A stretch of 38,924 nt of DNA from Paludibacteraceae bacterium (GTDB taxonomy: Bacteria > Bacteroidota > Bacteroidia > Bacteroidales > Paludibacteraceae): positions 1 to 38,924 of the forward strand of contig JAFOFC010000005.1 in the NCBI GenBank assembly GCA_017387515.1, in the 5' to 3' direction. The notes below the pieces were generated by a model. That model was not told the origin of the DNA, did not search any database, and was given only the letters and a program-made list of their open reading frames with translations. How positions within the stretch are numbered: the stretch's first letter is position 1; every line of letters starts with the position of its first letter. The position numbers were made by a program, and so were the translations under genes. Below are positions 15,357 through 23,888 of this stretch, piece after piece.

Positions 15357-16267
15357 AGTTTACCTATCATTTCATCGGCATCGATGCAAGAGAGCAACGA
15401 AACTGCACACAACTTTTTGCCTAGGTCTTTAACTGATGCACCTACGTGATATACCTTATCGTCTATGATTAAAAAACGATCGTGTGCCTTGGTATAAATA
15501 TTTACTGCTATAGGTGGATATTGAGCGTTGTGCTTTTGCAAATCCAATTTAAAGGAACTACTCATGTGCATGGTGTAAATGGTAGTGGGAACATTATCTT
15601 TACGCTTTAAAAGCAAGGTCAAAACAGATTCATCTATGTAATTATCAATCAACACGATGCGCTTTTCTGCCGATTCTACCAACCTACTCATTAATACATG
15701 AGCATCAAATAATTGACCGTCAAAGAAGAGTCTTTCTTTAGGTGGCAACGATGTTTTTACAAAGAAATCTACCTGCTGATTCAAATGCTCTATCTTTTGG
15801 TCATAATCGGCAAAACGCCTATCCACCTTATCTTCTAATTGATTAATACGCTGATTTACAGCATAACCTCGAAGCAAATATTCTTTCAACACCTTGTTGG
15901 CCCATTGACGAAAACGAGTAGCGTTCACACTATTGACACGATAACCAACAGACAATATAACATCCAAATTATAATACTTTGTTATATATTTTTGACGACC
16001 ATCGTTACCCATATATTCCAAAATGGAATATGTGCCGTTCTCTGATAATTCTCCACTGGAATAAATATTACTAATATGCTTAGATATGGCAGGTTGCTTC
16101 ACCCCAAATAGTTCTGCAATTTGTATCTGAGTTAGCCACACCGTTTCATTTTCTAAACGAACATTGAGGCTAATGGTATCGTTAGGACGATAAAGAATAA
16201 TTTCGTTTTGAGAGGAATTTTGAATGCTTTGCAACGCGTCGTTGCTTTGAGAATGGTCTTTGTTCAT
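15353..16267 (-). CDS. RhuM-family protein with PLD-like C-terminal domain
   Basis: The 304-residue protein has an N-terminal DNA-binding-like region ('VWLTQIQIAELFGVKQPAISKHISNIYSSGEL', about 40-75), the RhuM core ('YYNLDVILSVGYRVNSVNATRFRQWANKVLKEYLLRGYAVNQ'), a short coiled coil (about 145-170), and a C-terminal part with 'RIVLIDNYIDESVLTLL' and 'HDRFLIIDDKVYHVGASVKDLGKK', which resembles a degenerate phospholipase D-like domain. RhuM proteins (COG3943) are found in pathogenicity islands and mobile regions, and their function is not settled. The gene stands alone, its stop codon lies in a dispersed palindrome, and imperfect direct repeats bracket it, all consistent with acquisition. A defence or toxin role is possible but unsupported here. 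Confidence 0.85.
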   Translation of the reverse strand: MNKDHSQSNDALQSIQNSSQNEIILYRPNDTISLNVRLENETVWLTQIQIAELFGVKQPAISKHISNIYSSGELSENGTYSILEYMGNDGRQKYITKYYNLDVILSVGYRVNSVNATRFRQWANKVLKEYLLRGYAVNQRINQLEDKVDRRFADYDQKIEHLNQQVDFFVKTSLPPKERLFFDGQLFDAHVLMSRLVESAEKRIVLIDNYIDESVLTLLLKRKDNVPTTIYTMHMSSSFKLDLQKHNAQYPPIAVNIYTKAHDRFLIIDDKVYHVGASVKDLGKKLCAVSLLSCIDADEMIGKL

Positions 16268-16383
16268 AAGATTAAAAAATTAAGATGATAACTGTGATAG
16301 TCACTCGTCGTTTGTGGCTGGTATCGGACGTACAAACCTTTTTAACAAGCTCATGGACAAGAGCTCCGTTTATTAAAGTAGTG

Positions 16384-16391
16384 CAAAGGTA
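16384..16391 (-). promoter_or_regulatory. -7 box TACCTTTG for the RhuM-like gene
   Basis: The minus strand reads TACCTTTG (TAnnTTTG match) about 115 nt before the RhuM-like start at 16267, predicting a leader of about 110 nt. The -33 region falls at the edge of the 77-bp tandem duplication and has no clear TTTG. Confidence 0.5.
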
Positions 16392-16410
16392 CAAAAAATA
16401 GCTGAAATAT

Positions 16411-16573
16411 ACTATCTTTACATAAGATAGGCTGCACCTCGGTATAAAAAAATTAAGCAAGCTTATTTTTTTCTACACTCGGTTTGCACTATCTTTACAT
16501 AAGATAGGCTGCACCTCGGTATAAAAAAATTAAGCAAGCTTATTTTTTTCTACACTCGGTTTGCACTATCTTT
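16411..16573. repeat. 77-bp tandem duplication upstream of mfd
   Basis: Two identical 77-bp copies (16411-16487, 16488-16564) are followed by the first 9 bases of a third. Each copy contains the inverted repeat CTATCTT-TACAT-AAGATAG and a hairpin with TAAGC-AA-GCTTA flanked by runs of seven A and seven T (16446-16472 in the first copy), which looks like an intrinsic terminator on both strands. The two copies carry TATCTTTA, and the truncated third carries TATCTTTG, the mfd -7 box. The rest of the gap 16268-16584 shows only the RhuM promoter and no open reading frame of note. Confidence 0.95.
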
Positions 16574-16574
16574 G
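16567..16574 (+). promoter_or_regulatory. mfd -7 promoter box TATCTTTG
   Basis: TATCTTTG matches TAnnTTTG and ends 10 nt before the mfd ATG at 16585, so the transcript would start only a few bases before the start codon. The -33 region is a T7 tract at 16543-16549 that belongs to the second copy of the tandem duplication. Confidence 0.6.
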
Positions 16575-16584
16575 TACCCATTGT

Positions 16585-19500
16585 ATGAACATAACCGACG
16601 TTATACAGATTATAAAAAAGAGCGAGGGATATAAGGAACTAGAAAAATGGGTAACTAGTTCTTCTAAAGCCCTTAAAATAGGTGGAACACAAGGTTCTGC
16701 CCCTGCTTTGTTTGTACATACCGCCCAAAAAGCAGCCCAATTACCTGCTGTTTATATCTTGCACGATGCCGAAGAGGCAGGGTATTTTTACGGCGATTTG
16801 TGCCAATTATCAGACCAAAACGTCTACTATTTTCCGTCATCGTACAAAAAGAAAATAAAAGACGGGCTTACCAAAGACGCCCCTAACCAAGTGCTACGCA
16901 CCGAGGCACTCAGTGCCCTACAAGGCGATGCGCCAGTTACCCTAGTTACTTACCCCGAGGCGCTAACCGAATTGGTAATAGCCCCTGCCCTACTAAGCAA
17001 AGAAACCTTGCAACTAAAAGTAGGCAATACCCTTAGCACCGATTATGTAATAGAACTGCTGCTTGAATACGGGTTTACCCAAACCGATTTTGTGTACGAA
17101 CCCGGTCAATTCTCGGTACGCGGCAGTTTAATAGACGTATTTTCGTTCTCTAACGATGTGCCTTACCGCATTGACTTTTTTGGCGACGACATTGATAGCA
17201 TCCGCACTTTTGACATCGAAAGCCAGCTATCCATCGAATCGCTAAACGAAATTGCCATTGTATCTAGCACCGTTAATACTACCCAAGAAAACCTAGTGCC
17301 CATTTTTCAGTTCTTTAAGGAACGCACCCTTATGGGGCTTTTTGATGCGGCTTACTGCTTAGATGTAATGACCAACATTGCCAACGAAAATACAGAAAGC
17401 AGTCAATTTATTAATCCCCAAGACATAGCTACCTGTTTTTCGTCTTTTAGATGCATAGAATGGGGGTTGCGCAACCATTTTGCAGCCCGCAAGCAAGTGC
17501 ATTTTAACCAAGCGGTTCAACCCATTTTTCATAAAAACTTTGACCTTGTTAGCACCGATTTTGCCCAACACATCGCACTAGGTTACGAAGTTTTTGTTTG
17601 GAGCGATAACCCCAAACAAATAGATCGTTTAAAAGATATTTTTGAAGATAGGCCCGAAAAAATAAGTTTTACCCCCGTTATTAACATTGTACACGAGGGT
17701 TTTATAGACCACGATTTAAAAATTTGCATCTACACCGACCATCAAATCTTTGAACGTTACCACAAGTATTCGCTCAAATCTACCAAAACTAGGGCAGGCA
17801 AGGTGGTAATGTCGCTTAAAGAATTGATGCAAATACAAGTGGGCGATTATATTGTACACCAAGACCATGGTGTGGGTCGTTTTGGAGGCCTTATCCGCCT
17901 AAACAACGGCGGCAAAGAGCAAGAGGTAATTAAACTTACCTTTAAAGACGACGACATGATTTTGGTGAATATCCATAGCCTGCACTGCATTTCTAAATAC
18001 AAAAGCAAAGACGGCGAACCGCCCAAATTAAACAAATTAGGAACGGCGGCATGGAGTAACCTAAAAGACCGCACCAAAAAGAAGGTAAAAGACATTGCGC
18101 GCGAACTGATTGCCCTATACGCCAAACGCAAAGCAGAGAAAGGGTTTGCCTATTCGGCAGATAGTTATTTGCAACAAGAGTTGGAATCATCGTTTCTTTA
18201 CGAAGACACCCCCGACCAAGCCAAGGCTACCACCATGGTTAAACGCGACATGGAAAGCGACCGCCCCATGGACCGCCTAATTTGTGGCGACGTGGGTTTT
18301 GGTAAGACAGAAATTGCCATGCGAGCCGCCTTTAAGGCTGTAACCGATAGCAAACAAGTGGCCGTGCTGGTTCCCACCACCGTATTGGCTTTTCAGCATT
18401 ACAAAAGTTTTAGCAAACGATTAAAACGATTCCCCTGCAAGGTAGAATACTTAAGTAGAGCCCGCAAAGCATCGGATGTAAAAGACATTACCGATCAACT
18501 AGCATCGGGCAAAATTGACATCTTAATTGGTACGCACAAATTGTTAAGCAAAAGCCTAAAATTTAAAGATTTAGGGCTGCTTATCATCGACGAAGAACAA
18601 AAATTTGGTGTTGCTGCCAAAGAAAAACTAAAACAAGTACGCGCCAACATCGACACGCTTACGCTTACCGCTACGCCCATACCCCGTACGTTGCAGTTTT
18701 CGCTTATGGGTGCACGCGATTTGTCCATTATTAGCACCCCACCGCCCAACCGTTACCCCATTCAAACCGAGTTAATGGGTTGGGACGACGACGCCATAAA
18801 AGACGCCATTGAATTTGAAATAAGCCGTGGCGGGCAAATCTTTTTTGTAAACAACCGCATTAACAACTTGCCCGACCTAGAAAGTCGCATTCGCAAGTTG
18901 GTACCCCAAGCACGCATTTGCATTGGACACGGCCAAATGGATAGCGAAAAGTTAGAAGAAATTATTCTTAACTTTATCAATTACGAGTACGATATTCTGC
19001 TTGCTACCTCTATTATTGAATCGGGCATTGATATTCCTAATGTGAATACCATGTTTATTAACGATGCCCAAAACTTTGGGTTAAGCGATTTGCACCAATT
19101 GCGCGGGCGCGTAGGACGTACCAATAAAAAAGCCTTTTGCTACCTTATTGCACCGCCTATGAGTGGCCTTTCGCCCGATTCTAGGCGTCGATTGCAAGCC
19201 ATCGAGAATTTCTCTGACCTGGGTAGCGGCATTCACATTGCCATGCAAGATTTAGACATAAGGGGAGCTGGTAATATTTTAGGGGGCGAGCAAAGCGGTT
19301 TTATAGCCGATTTGGGCTACGAGACCTACCACCGCATATTAGACGAGGCCATTGGCGAGTTAAAACACGTTGATTTTGCCGATCTTTTTGCCGAAGAATT
19401 GGCTGCCGAAGCCACCAACTATACCACCGATTGTTTGTTTGAATCGGATCTGGAATTGCTGATGCCTGCCACTTATGTAGAAAGCGTATCAGAACGCATT

Positions 19501-19872
19501 CAGCTATATCGTCGCCTAGATGGGCTAAAAACGGAAGAAGAATTACAAGCCTTTGAGGGCGAGCTAAAAGACCGTTTTGGCGAATTACCAGAGGTTACCA
19601 AAGAACTGATTCAGGTAGTACGTCTGCGCCACATAGGCATGCGCAGCGGCATCGAAAAAATGACCCTACGCAAAGGCAAACTTACCGCATACCTACTTAG
19701 CAACAATGAATCAACCTTTTACCAATCGGACATCTTTAATAAGATGCTAGTGTATGCAGTAGAGAACCCACGAGGCACCCTATTTAAAGAAGAAAACGGC
19801 AAGCGCACGCTTACCTTGTTAAACATAAGCAGCGTACAACAAGCCTATAATTGCTTTATGCAGATGCAATGA
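16585..19872 (+). CDS. mfd: Transcription-repair coupling factor Mfd
   Basis: The product is 1,095 residues from the ATG at 16585 (MNITDVIQIIKKSEGYKELE). It has the UvrB-homology front half ('YEPGQFSVRGSLIDVFSFSNDVPYRIDFFGDDIDSIRTFD'), an RNA-polymerase-interaction domain ('GDYIVHQDHGVGRFGGL', about 420), then a RecG-like translocase with Walker A 'GDVGFGKTEIAMR' (about 567), Walker B 'IIDEEQKFGV' (about 668), 'TLTATPIPRTLQFSL', 'ATSIIESGIDIPNVNTM' and 'QLRGRVGRTNKKAFCYL', and a C-terminal TRCF domain. Mfd removes stalled RNA polymerase and recruits UvrA. An upstream TTG at 16561 would add eight residues but overlaps the promoter box. The length is normal. Confidence 0.97.
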   Translation: MNITDVIQIIKKSEGYKELEKWVTSSSKALKIGGTQGSAPALFVHTAQKAAQLPAVYILHDAEEAGYFYGDLCQLSDQNVYYFPSSYKKKIKDGLTKDAPNQVLRTEALSALQGDAPVTLVTYPEALTELVIAPALLSKETLQLKVGNTLSTDYVIELLLEYGFTQTDFVYEPGQFSVRGSLIDVFSFSNDVPYRIDFFGDDIDSIRTFDIESQLSIESLNEIAIVSSTVNTTQENLVPIFQFFKERTLMGLFDAAYCLDVMTNIANENTESSQFINPQDIATCFSSFRCIEWGLRNHFAARKQVHFNQAVQPIFHKNFDLVSTDFAQHIALGYEVFVWSDNPKQIDRLKDIFEDRPEKISFTPVINIVHEGFIDHDLKICIYTDHQIFERYHKYSLKSTKTRAGKVVMSLKELMQIQVGDYIVHQDHGVGRFGGLIRLNNGGKEQEVIKLTFKDDDMILVNIHSLHCISKYKSKDGEPPKLNKLGTAAWSNLKDRTKKKVKDIARELIALYAKRKAEKGFAYSADSYLQQELESSFLYEDTPDQAKATTMVKRDMESDRPMDRLICGDVGFGKTEIAMRAAFKAVTDSKQVAVLVPTTVLAFQHYKSFSKRLKRFPCKVEYLSRARKASDVKDITDQLASGKIDILIGTHKLLSKSLKFKDLGLLIIDEEQKFGVAAKEKLKQVRANIDTLTLTATPIPRTLQFSLMGARDLSIISTPPPNRYPIQTELMGWDDDAIKDAIEFEISRGGQIFFVNNRINNLPDLESRIRKLVPQARICIGHGQMDSEKLEEIILNFINYEYDILLATSIIESGIDIPNVNTMFINDAQNFGLSDLHQLRGRVGRTNKKAFCYLIAPPMSGLSPDSRRRLQAIENFSDLGSGIHIAMQDLDIRGAGNILGGEQSGFIADLGYETYHRILDEAIGELKHVDFADLFAEELAAEATNYTTDCLFESDLELLMPATYVESVSERIQLYRRLDGLKTEEELQAFEGELKDRFGELPEVTKELIQVVRLRHIGMRSGIEKMTLRKGKLTAYLLSNNESTFYQSDIFNKMLVYAVENPRGTLFKEENGKRTLTLLNISSVQQAYNCFMQMQ

Positions 19873-19901
19873 TGCTGTCTAGAACCTTCAACCCCTAAAG
19901 A

Positions 19902-19941
19902 CAACAAAACCGCAACCATAGATTTATGATTGCGGTTTGTT
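19902..19941. terminator. Terminator downstream of mfd
   Basis: A stem ACAAAACCGCAACCATA pairs with TATGATTGCGGTTTGT around GATT, with one mismatch and one bulge. The element is followed by TATTTAAATTTT on the plus strand, and by a T-containing run on the minus strand. It sits between the convergent mfd and lipoprotein genes and could serve both. Confidence 0.8.
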
Positions 19942-19959
19942 ATTTAAATTTTATTCATT

Positions 19960-20484
19960 CTAATTATCCTGAACAAGACGCACAGATCGCTCGTCTCCCA
20001 TATTGCCGCCATAGATACCAACTCCTCCATGGCTGAAGAAAAGAAAATTTGCCATCCCTCTGCCATAACTGAAGTCAAAGTCAAAATCCCCTACTGTAGA
20101 AGGAGAAGAAGAAGAAGACCAATAACTACCTTCACTCCCCACACCTTCCATTCCACCAAAGTAACTGCGATAACCTCCTGCTGGGAGATAAATATAATTC
20201 CCATTTGCTCCTATCACCTTAACCCCCTTCCCAGTCCATTCCCAAGTACAGAATATTTTTAATTCTTCGATTTGATCACGTGTTGGAATTTTATCAGCAA
20301 ACTCAGACTTGGCTTTATCCCACGAATAATATCCTTTCTCATTTTGATTCTTCCATAATGTGCCACTGGGAAGACCTAAATCTACATATTCTGATGTATT
20401 ATTTGAATTACAAGATAAAGCAATATATGCAATTAAAGAGAAAATAGATACTTTTAATAGATTTTTCATAAGTGTTTTACTCAT
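19960..20484 (-). CDS. Lipoprotein with Bacteroidetes/Fibrobacter paralogous domain
   Basis: This 174-residue protein begins with a lipoprotein signal ('MKNLLKVSIFSLIAYIALSC' from the second ATG at 20469). A single domain follows, with 'EYVDLGLPSGTLWKNQNEKGYYSWDKA', 'IPTRDQIEELKIFCTWEW', 'VIGANGNYIYLPAGGYR', 'GSYWSSSS' and a C-terminal 'RSVRLVQDN'. This pattern is that of the Fibrobacter major paralogous domain-like family, often seen in many copies in Bacteroidetes surface proteins, of unknown function. The ATG at 20484 follows GAAGGACTA and is equally possible. The region is more AT-rich than its neighbours. It is probably an outer-membrane lipoprotein. Confidence 0.8.
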   Translation of the reverse strand: MSKTLMKNLLKVSIFSLIAYIALSCNSNNTSEYVDLGLPSGTLWKNQNEKGYYSWDKAKSEFADKIPTRDQIEELKIFCTWEWTGKGVKVIGANGNYIYLPAGGYRSYFGGMEGVGSEGSYWSSSSSPSTVGDFDFDFSYGRGMANFLFFSHGGVGIYGGNMGDERSVRLVQDN

Positions 20485-20872
20485 TAGTCCTTCGATTTAA
20501 ATTTATCCCTACTCACTTAAAGGTATTTCGGGTTACTCCTATTGTATTACTTTTGTCCCAAACTATAAATTCCCATACCCACATAAAAAAAGCGGGACAT
20601 CTTTTGCTGCTTTGTAAGAGGTTTGTATTAGAATTTGCGAGATTCCTATAGACCAACTACAAAACGTCTAAAGACGCCTATAAATATTTAAAATAAGCCC
20701 ACCCTTTTTTATACTCCTATAAATACGGCGCAGGCTGTTTACAAAAATATACACTATACTTAAAATACACAAACGTAAGCGCTTTATTTTTGCAATAAAA
20801 TGTATCTTTGTATCATCACAAAAAAGTAAAGGCACTCATCGCCTAAATTAATAACATCTTAATTTTTATACA
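20485..20872. other. AT-rich 388-bp intergenic region with promoter boxes
   Basis: There is no open reading frame of note. Plus-strand -7 matches are TACTTTTG (20548-20555) and TATCTTTG (20803-20810). The latter is 62 nt before the AlbA_2 gene and is its likely promoter. A short CGTCT-AA-AGACG hairpin lies near 20666. No convincing promoter for the minus-strand lipoprotein was found. The rest is AT-rich sequence without recognised repeats. Confidence 0.55.
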
Positions 20873-22489
20873 ATGAGAACTAATTTATTTAAAAAGTTAT
20901 CAACTGTAGGAGAAGGACTACAGGTTGAGTACAAAACATGCTCAGATAAGGTTTCTGAATCACTCTACGAAACCATTTGTTCTTTTTTAAACCATAGTGG
21001 AGGTAATATCCTTGTTGGCGTTAATGACTATGGTGAAATTGTTGGAATAAACAAAAATAAAATAGAAACAATAAAGTCGAACATAATTACTACAATAAAG
21101 AACCAACAATTATTTCTTCCTTGCCCCTATTTCACTCCTCAGGTAATTGAGATTAACGAGAAAGTTGTCTTACTATTAGAAATTCCATGCGGCCAATATG
21201 TTTATCGCTATAAAGGAAGATATTGGGACAGGAATGGAGATGCTGATATAGACATTACAGACCAACCAGAATTACTATTATCACTTTTTGAACGAAAAAA
21301 TCCACATTTATTTGAAGAACGAATCGTAAAGAATTTAACAATCAATGAGCTAGACCGTGCTACATTCCAATTTTGCAGAAACATTCTTGCTGCAAAAAAA
21401 ACAAATCATCCCTGGATCCACTTATCAGATGAGGAAATATTGATAAAAACTCGACTTGCAAAAATAGATAAAAATAGAAAGGAACTACAATTAAAATATG
21501 CCGCACTCGTTTTGTTTGGAAGCGAATATGCTATTGAAGAGTATATGCCAAGATACAGATTTGAGGCTCTATTTCACATGTGCACATATGAGCAATATCG
21601 TGACAACAAACAATTTCCCAATAGATATGACGATAGAATAACCATGCGATGCAACCTTATAAGAGTATACAATCATCTAACATCATTTACAGAACGATAC
21701 TTGCCGAATAAATTTTATCTACCACCTGGATCTACACAACGTGAGGATTTACGCTGGGATTTATTTAGAGAGATTATAGCCAACTTTTGTGTTCATGCAG
21801 ATTATAGTTCTGGTTACGCATGCTTCTACCATATATTTAAAGACCGTGTTATTACAAAGAATCCCACCAGATTATTACCTGAAATTCCTGAAGGAAAACT
21901 TACATTACAACAACTTAATAATTATACAAAGAATCCACTATTAGTTCGGGTATTTCATGAATTATCATGGGTAGAAGATATGGGGTCAGGAACTAGAAAT
22001 ATATTAAGATATGCTCCTTTATATTATCAAGACTACAAAGTAGAGATAAACAGCAGTGCTCAGTTTTTATTCTCCATTACCTACATGAATACTAATCTTG
22101 AAAATGCCATAAGAAATGAAGACATGTCAGAAGAAATGGAAGAAAATGTTCCCAAAAACGGAGAAATGTCACAAGAAACTCAGAAAAATGTCATAAGAGA
22201 CGGAGAAATGTCACAAGAAACTCAGAAAAATGTCATAAGAAACGAAATTAGCGAGGAAGAGCTAATTGTAGATTTAACAGAACTATCAAAAACCAATCTA
22301 CAAAAGAGACATAGACGCCAGCAAGGTATATTTAATTTGATTAAGCAAAATCCATACATTACAATAGACAAAATGGCTGAATACTTAAATGTGAACGCCC
22401 GTACAATCCACCGTGATATGGAAGAATTAAAGAATTTAATTGAACACATCGGCCCAACTAAAGGTGGCTACTGGAAGATTAAGGATTAA
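20873..22489 (+). CDS. AlbA_2 (Schlafen-type)-HATPase-HTH protein
   Basis: The 538-residue protein has three parts. The N-terminus ('GEGLQVEYKTCSDKVSESLYETICSFLNHSGGNILVGVNDYGEIVGI', about 12-60) is the AlbA_2/AAA_4 domain. The middle ('FREIIANFCVHADYSSGYACFYHIFKDRVITKNP' and 'LSWVEDMGSGTRNI') resembles the C-terminal HATPase found with it. The C-terminus ('GIFNLIKQNPYITIDKMAEYLNVNARTIHRDMEELKNLI') is a winged helix-turn-helix of DeoR type. A 14-residue tandem repeat links the last two. Such proteins act as regulators or in defence-associated loci, and no function can be fixed here. The gene is AT-rich with codon use unlike its neighbours, suggesting transfer. It stands alone. Confidence 0.85.
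   Translation: MRTNLFKKLSTVGEGLQVEYKTCSDKVSESLYETICSFLNHSGGNILVGVNDYGEIVGINKNKIETIKSNIITTIKNQQLFLPCPYFTPQVIEINEKVVLLLEIPCGQYVYRYKGRYWDRNGDADIDITDQPELLLSLFERKNPHLFEERIVKNLTINELDRATFQFCRNILAAKKTNHPWIHLSDEEILIKTRLAKIDKNRKELQLKYAALVLFGSEYAIEEYMPRYRFEALFHMCTYEQYRDNKQFPNRYDDRITMRCNLIRVYNHLTSFTERYLPNKFYLPPGSTQREDLRWDLFREIIANFCVHADYSSGYACFYHIFKDRVITKNPTRLLPEIPEGKLTLQQLNNYTKNPLLVRVFHELSWVEDMGSGTRNILRYAPLYYQDYKVEINSSAQFLFSITYMNTNLENAIRNEDMSEEMEENVPKNGEMSQETQKNVIRDGEMSQETQKNVIRNEISEEELIVDLTELSKTNLQKRHRRQQGIFNLIKQNPYITIDKMAEYLNVNARTIHRDMEELKNLIEHIGPTKGGYWKIKD
22159..22242 (+). repeat. 42-bp in-frame tandem repeat
   Basis: Two 42-bp copies beginning at 22159 and 22201 encode 'GEMSQETQKNVIR' with Asp or Asn at the joint. 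They lie in the hydrophilic linker between the HATPase-like part and the C-terminal winged helix of the AlbA_2 gene. The preceding 'EDMSEEMEENVPKN' segment is a diverged third copy, which points to expansion in steps of 14 codons. Confidence 0.85.
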
Positions 22490-22523
22490 TTGCCGATAAT
22501 ATTGTAAAAATAACTTTATTCAC

Positions 22524-22531
22524 TACCTTTG
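22524..22531 (+). promoter_or_regulatory. -7 box TACCTTTG for trmO
   Basis: TACCTTTG matches TAnnTTTG and ends 16 nt before the trmO ATG at 22548, predicting a leader of about 10 nt. AACTTTATT lies in the -33 area. Confidence 0.55.
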
Positions 22532-22547
22532 CGAATAGCTTTACACC

Positions 22548-23222
22548 ATGGATATGACACCCATCGGGCACATAGAAAACCTTTTTACCGAGAAGTTCGG
22601 TATTCCTCGCCAAAGCGGTTTGGTGGGGGTATTGTCGCGCATTGTTTTGGCCGATGAATTTCGCAACCCCGATGTGTACCGCGGATTAGAAGACTATTCG
22701 CACGTATGGTTAATTTGGGAGTTCTCCGCCAACAAAGAAGTTCCCTTTTCGCCAACCGTGCGCCCACCCCGTTTGGGCGGCAATACGCGCATGGGCGTTT
22801 TTGCTACCCGATCGCCCTATCGTCCCAACAAAATGGGACTATCGTGCGTAAAAATAGAGAAGATAGAGCTACACACCCCAGACGGACCTATTTTGTGGGT
22901 AAGCGGTGCCGATTTAATGAATGGCACGCCCATTTTAGACATCAAACCCTACCTACCCCATAGCGACAGCATTCCAGACGCGAAAGGCGGTTTTTCTACT
23001 CAAGTAGCGTGGCAAACTTTGCAGGTAGAAATACCCGATAATTTATTAGCAGCCATTCCGCAAGAACAGCGCCAAAGCATCATCCAACTGCTTTCGCAAG
23101 ACCCACGCCCTGCCTACCAAAACGACCCCTCTAAGGTGTACGGCGTTACCTACAGCAACCTCAACATTCGCTTTACGGTTGCAGACGGTAAATTAACCGT
23201 TACCGATATTCAACCCCTATAA
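22548..23222 (+). CDS. trmO: tRNA (t6A37) N6-methyltransferase TrmO (TsaA-like)
   Basis: This 224-residue protein carries the TsaA/TrmO signature: 'TPIGHIENLFTEKFGIPRQSGLV' at the N-terminus, 'PPRLGGNTRMGVFATRSPYRPNKMGLSCVKI' (SAM and substrate residues), 'GADLMNGTPILDIKPYLPHSDS', and a C-terminal small domain ('DPSKVYGVTYSNLNIRF'). TrmO adds a methyl group to t6A37, mainly in tRNA-Thr. It is a single-gene unit with its own promoter and a hairpin after the stop. It returns to the base composition of the core genes after the AT-rich island to its left. Confidence 0.93.
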   Translation: MDMTPIGHIENLFTEKFGIPRQSGLVGVLSRIVLADEFRNPDVYRGLEDYSHVWLIWEFSANKEVPFSPTVRPPRLGGNTRMGVFATRSPYRPNKMGLSCVKIEKIELHTPDGPILWVSGADLMNGTPILDIKPYLPHSDSIPDAKGGFSTQVAWQTLQVEIPDNLLAAIPQEQRQSIIQLLSQDPRPAYQNDPSKVYGVTYSNLNIRFTVADGKLTVTDIQPL

Positions 23223-23224
23223 CA

Positions 23225-23256
23225 AATCAGCCGCACCCAATTGGATGCGGCTGATT
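23225..23256. terminator. Hairpin after trmO
   Basis: An 11-bp perfect stem, AATCAGCCGCA (23225-23235) and TGCGGCTGATT (23246-23256), has an inner CCAATTGG. It lies just after the trmO stop and before the convergent lipoprotein gene. It lacks a long T run, so termination is likely but not certain. Flanking ACAA and ATG are unremarkable. Confidence 0.75.
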
Positions 23257-23280
23257 ATGAATCAAGCATGTAAGTAGATC

Positions 23281-23877
23281 TTACTTAAACAAGTTAATAA
23301 TCTCCATAACAGACGATGAAGCCTCTTTTACACTATTGATGCTTTCTGTAACGTTGTTTACAGTTGTTTGTGCTTGGCCAGCTACCTCGGTAATTTTAGA
23401 GGTATCTACCTTAGCTAATTGTTGGGTCAACACATTTACTACTTGATCTTTATTAATATCGTTTACCAAGTTAACAGAACCTGCTACCAAACCTTTACCA
23501 AATTCTGAATAATCAACCGTTCCTTTTTCTGCTTTGGTAATTTTTTGCACTTGTGCAGACAAATTTACCATGTTAAGCAAGTTGTTTAAGTTAGAAAAAT
23601 CAAGCTTACCATCGGCTTTGTATTGGGCATAAAGCGCTTTTAGGGCTACACCCGATTGTTGACCAGCGGTATAACTTTCCGATTGAGCAGGTTGTTGTGC
23701 TGCGCCTAACAATCCTGCCAAGGCATCCATTCCACTAGTATTATTGGTAGTAGTGGTAGTAGTAGGAGCTTGAGTTGTAGCATTTGAATTGCTACCAGCA
23801 GGGGCAGTGGTTTGTTGCATCGAGCCGCAAGCTACCAATGCCATCGATAAAAATAACGAGTAAAAAATCTTTTTCAT
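23281..23877 (-). CDS. Hypothetical lipoprotein
   Basis: The 198-residue protein starts with a lipoprotein signal peptide (MKKIFYSLFLSMALVACGS, lipobox LVAC). A low-complexity Thr/Asn/Ala-rich linker follows (about 22-50, 'TTQAPTTTTTTNNT'), then a helical region with 'VALKALYAQYKADGKLDFSNLNNLLNMV' and repeated Val/Thr/Asn helices to the C-terminus. I recognise no enzyme family. It lies downstream of the fumarate reductase operon on the same strand, beyond a terminator-like hairpin, and probably has its own promoter. It is likely anchored to the outer or inner membrane facing the periplasm. Confidence 0.8.
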   Translation of the reverse strand: MKKIFYSLFLSMALVACGSMQQTTAPAGSNSNATTQAPTTTTTTNNTSGMDALAGLLGAAQQPAQSESYTAGQQSGVALKALYAQYKADGKLDFSNLNNLLNMVNLSAQVQKITKAEKGTVDYSEFGKGLVAGSVNLVNDINKDQVVNVLTQQLAKVDTSKITEVAGQAQTTVNNVTESINSVKEASSSVMEIINLFK

Positions 23878-23888
23878 AAACTATAATT

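Larger units (their letters stand above)
15284..16315. repeat. Direct repeats flanking the RhuM-like gene
   Basis: GTCACTCGTTGTTTGT at 15284-15299 recurs as GTCACTCGTCGTTTGT at 16300-16315 (15 of 16 identical, same orientation). The interval of about 1.0 kb holds only the RhuM-like gene and its dispersed palindrome. The arrangement resembles the footprint of an inserted gene cassette, but no integrase or transposase is present. Confidence 0.45.

Noticed and set aside
16411-16573. Integration (att) site or replication origin
   Set aside because: The 77-bp tandem copies lack an integrase or iteron initiator nearby, and the hairpins look like terminators beside a promoter.
20548-20555. Promoter for an unannotated small gene in the 20.5-20.9 kb gap
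   Set aside because: TACTTTTG matches a -7 box but no ATG-initiated frame of plausible length follows it.
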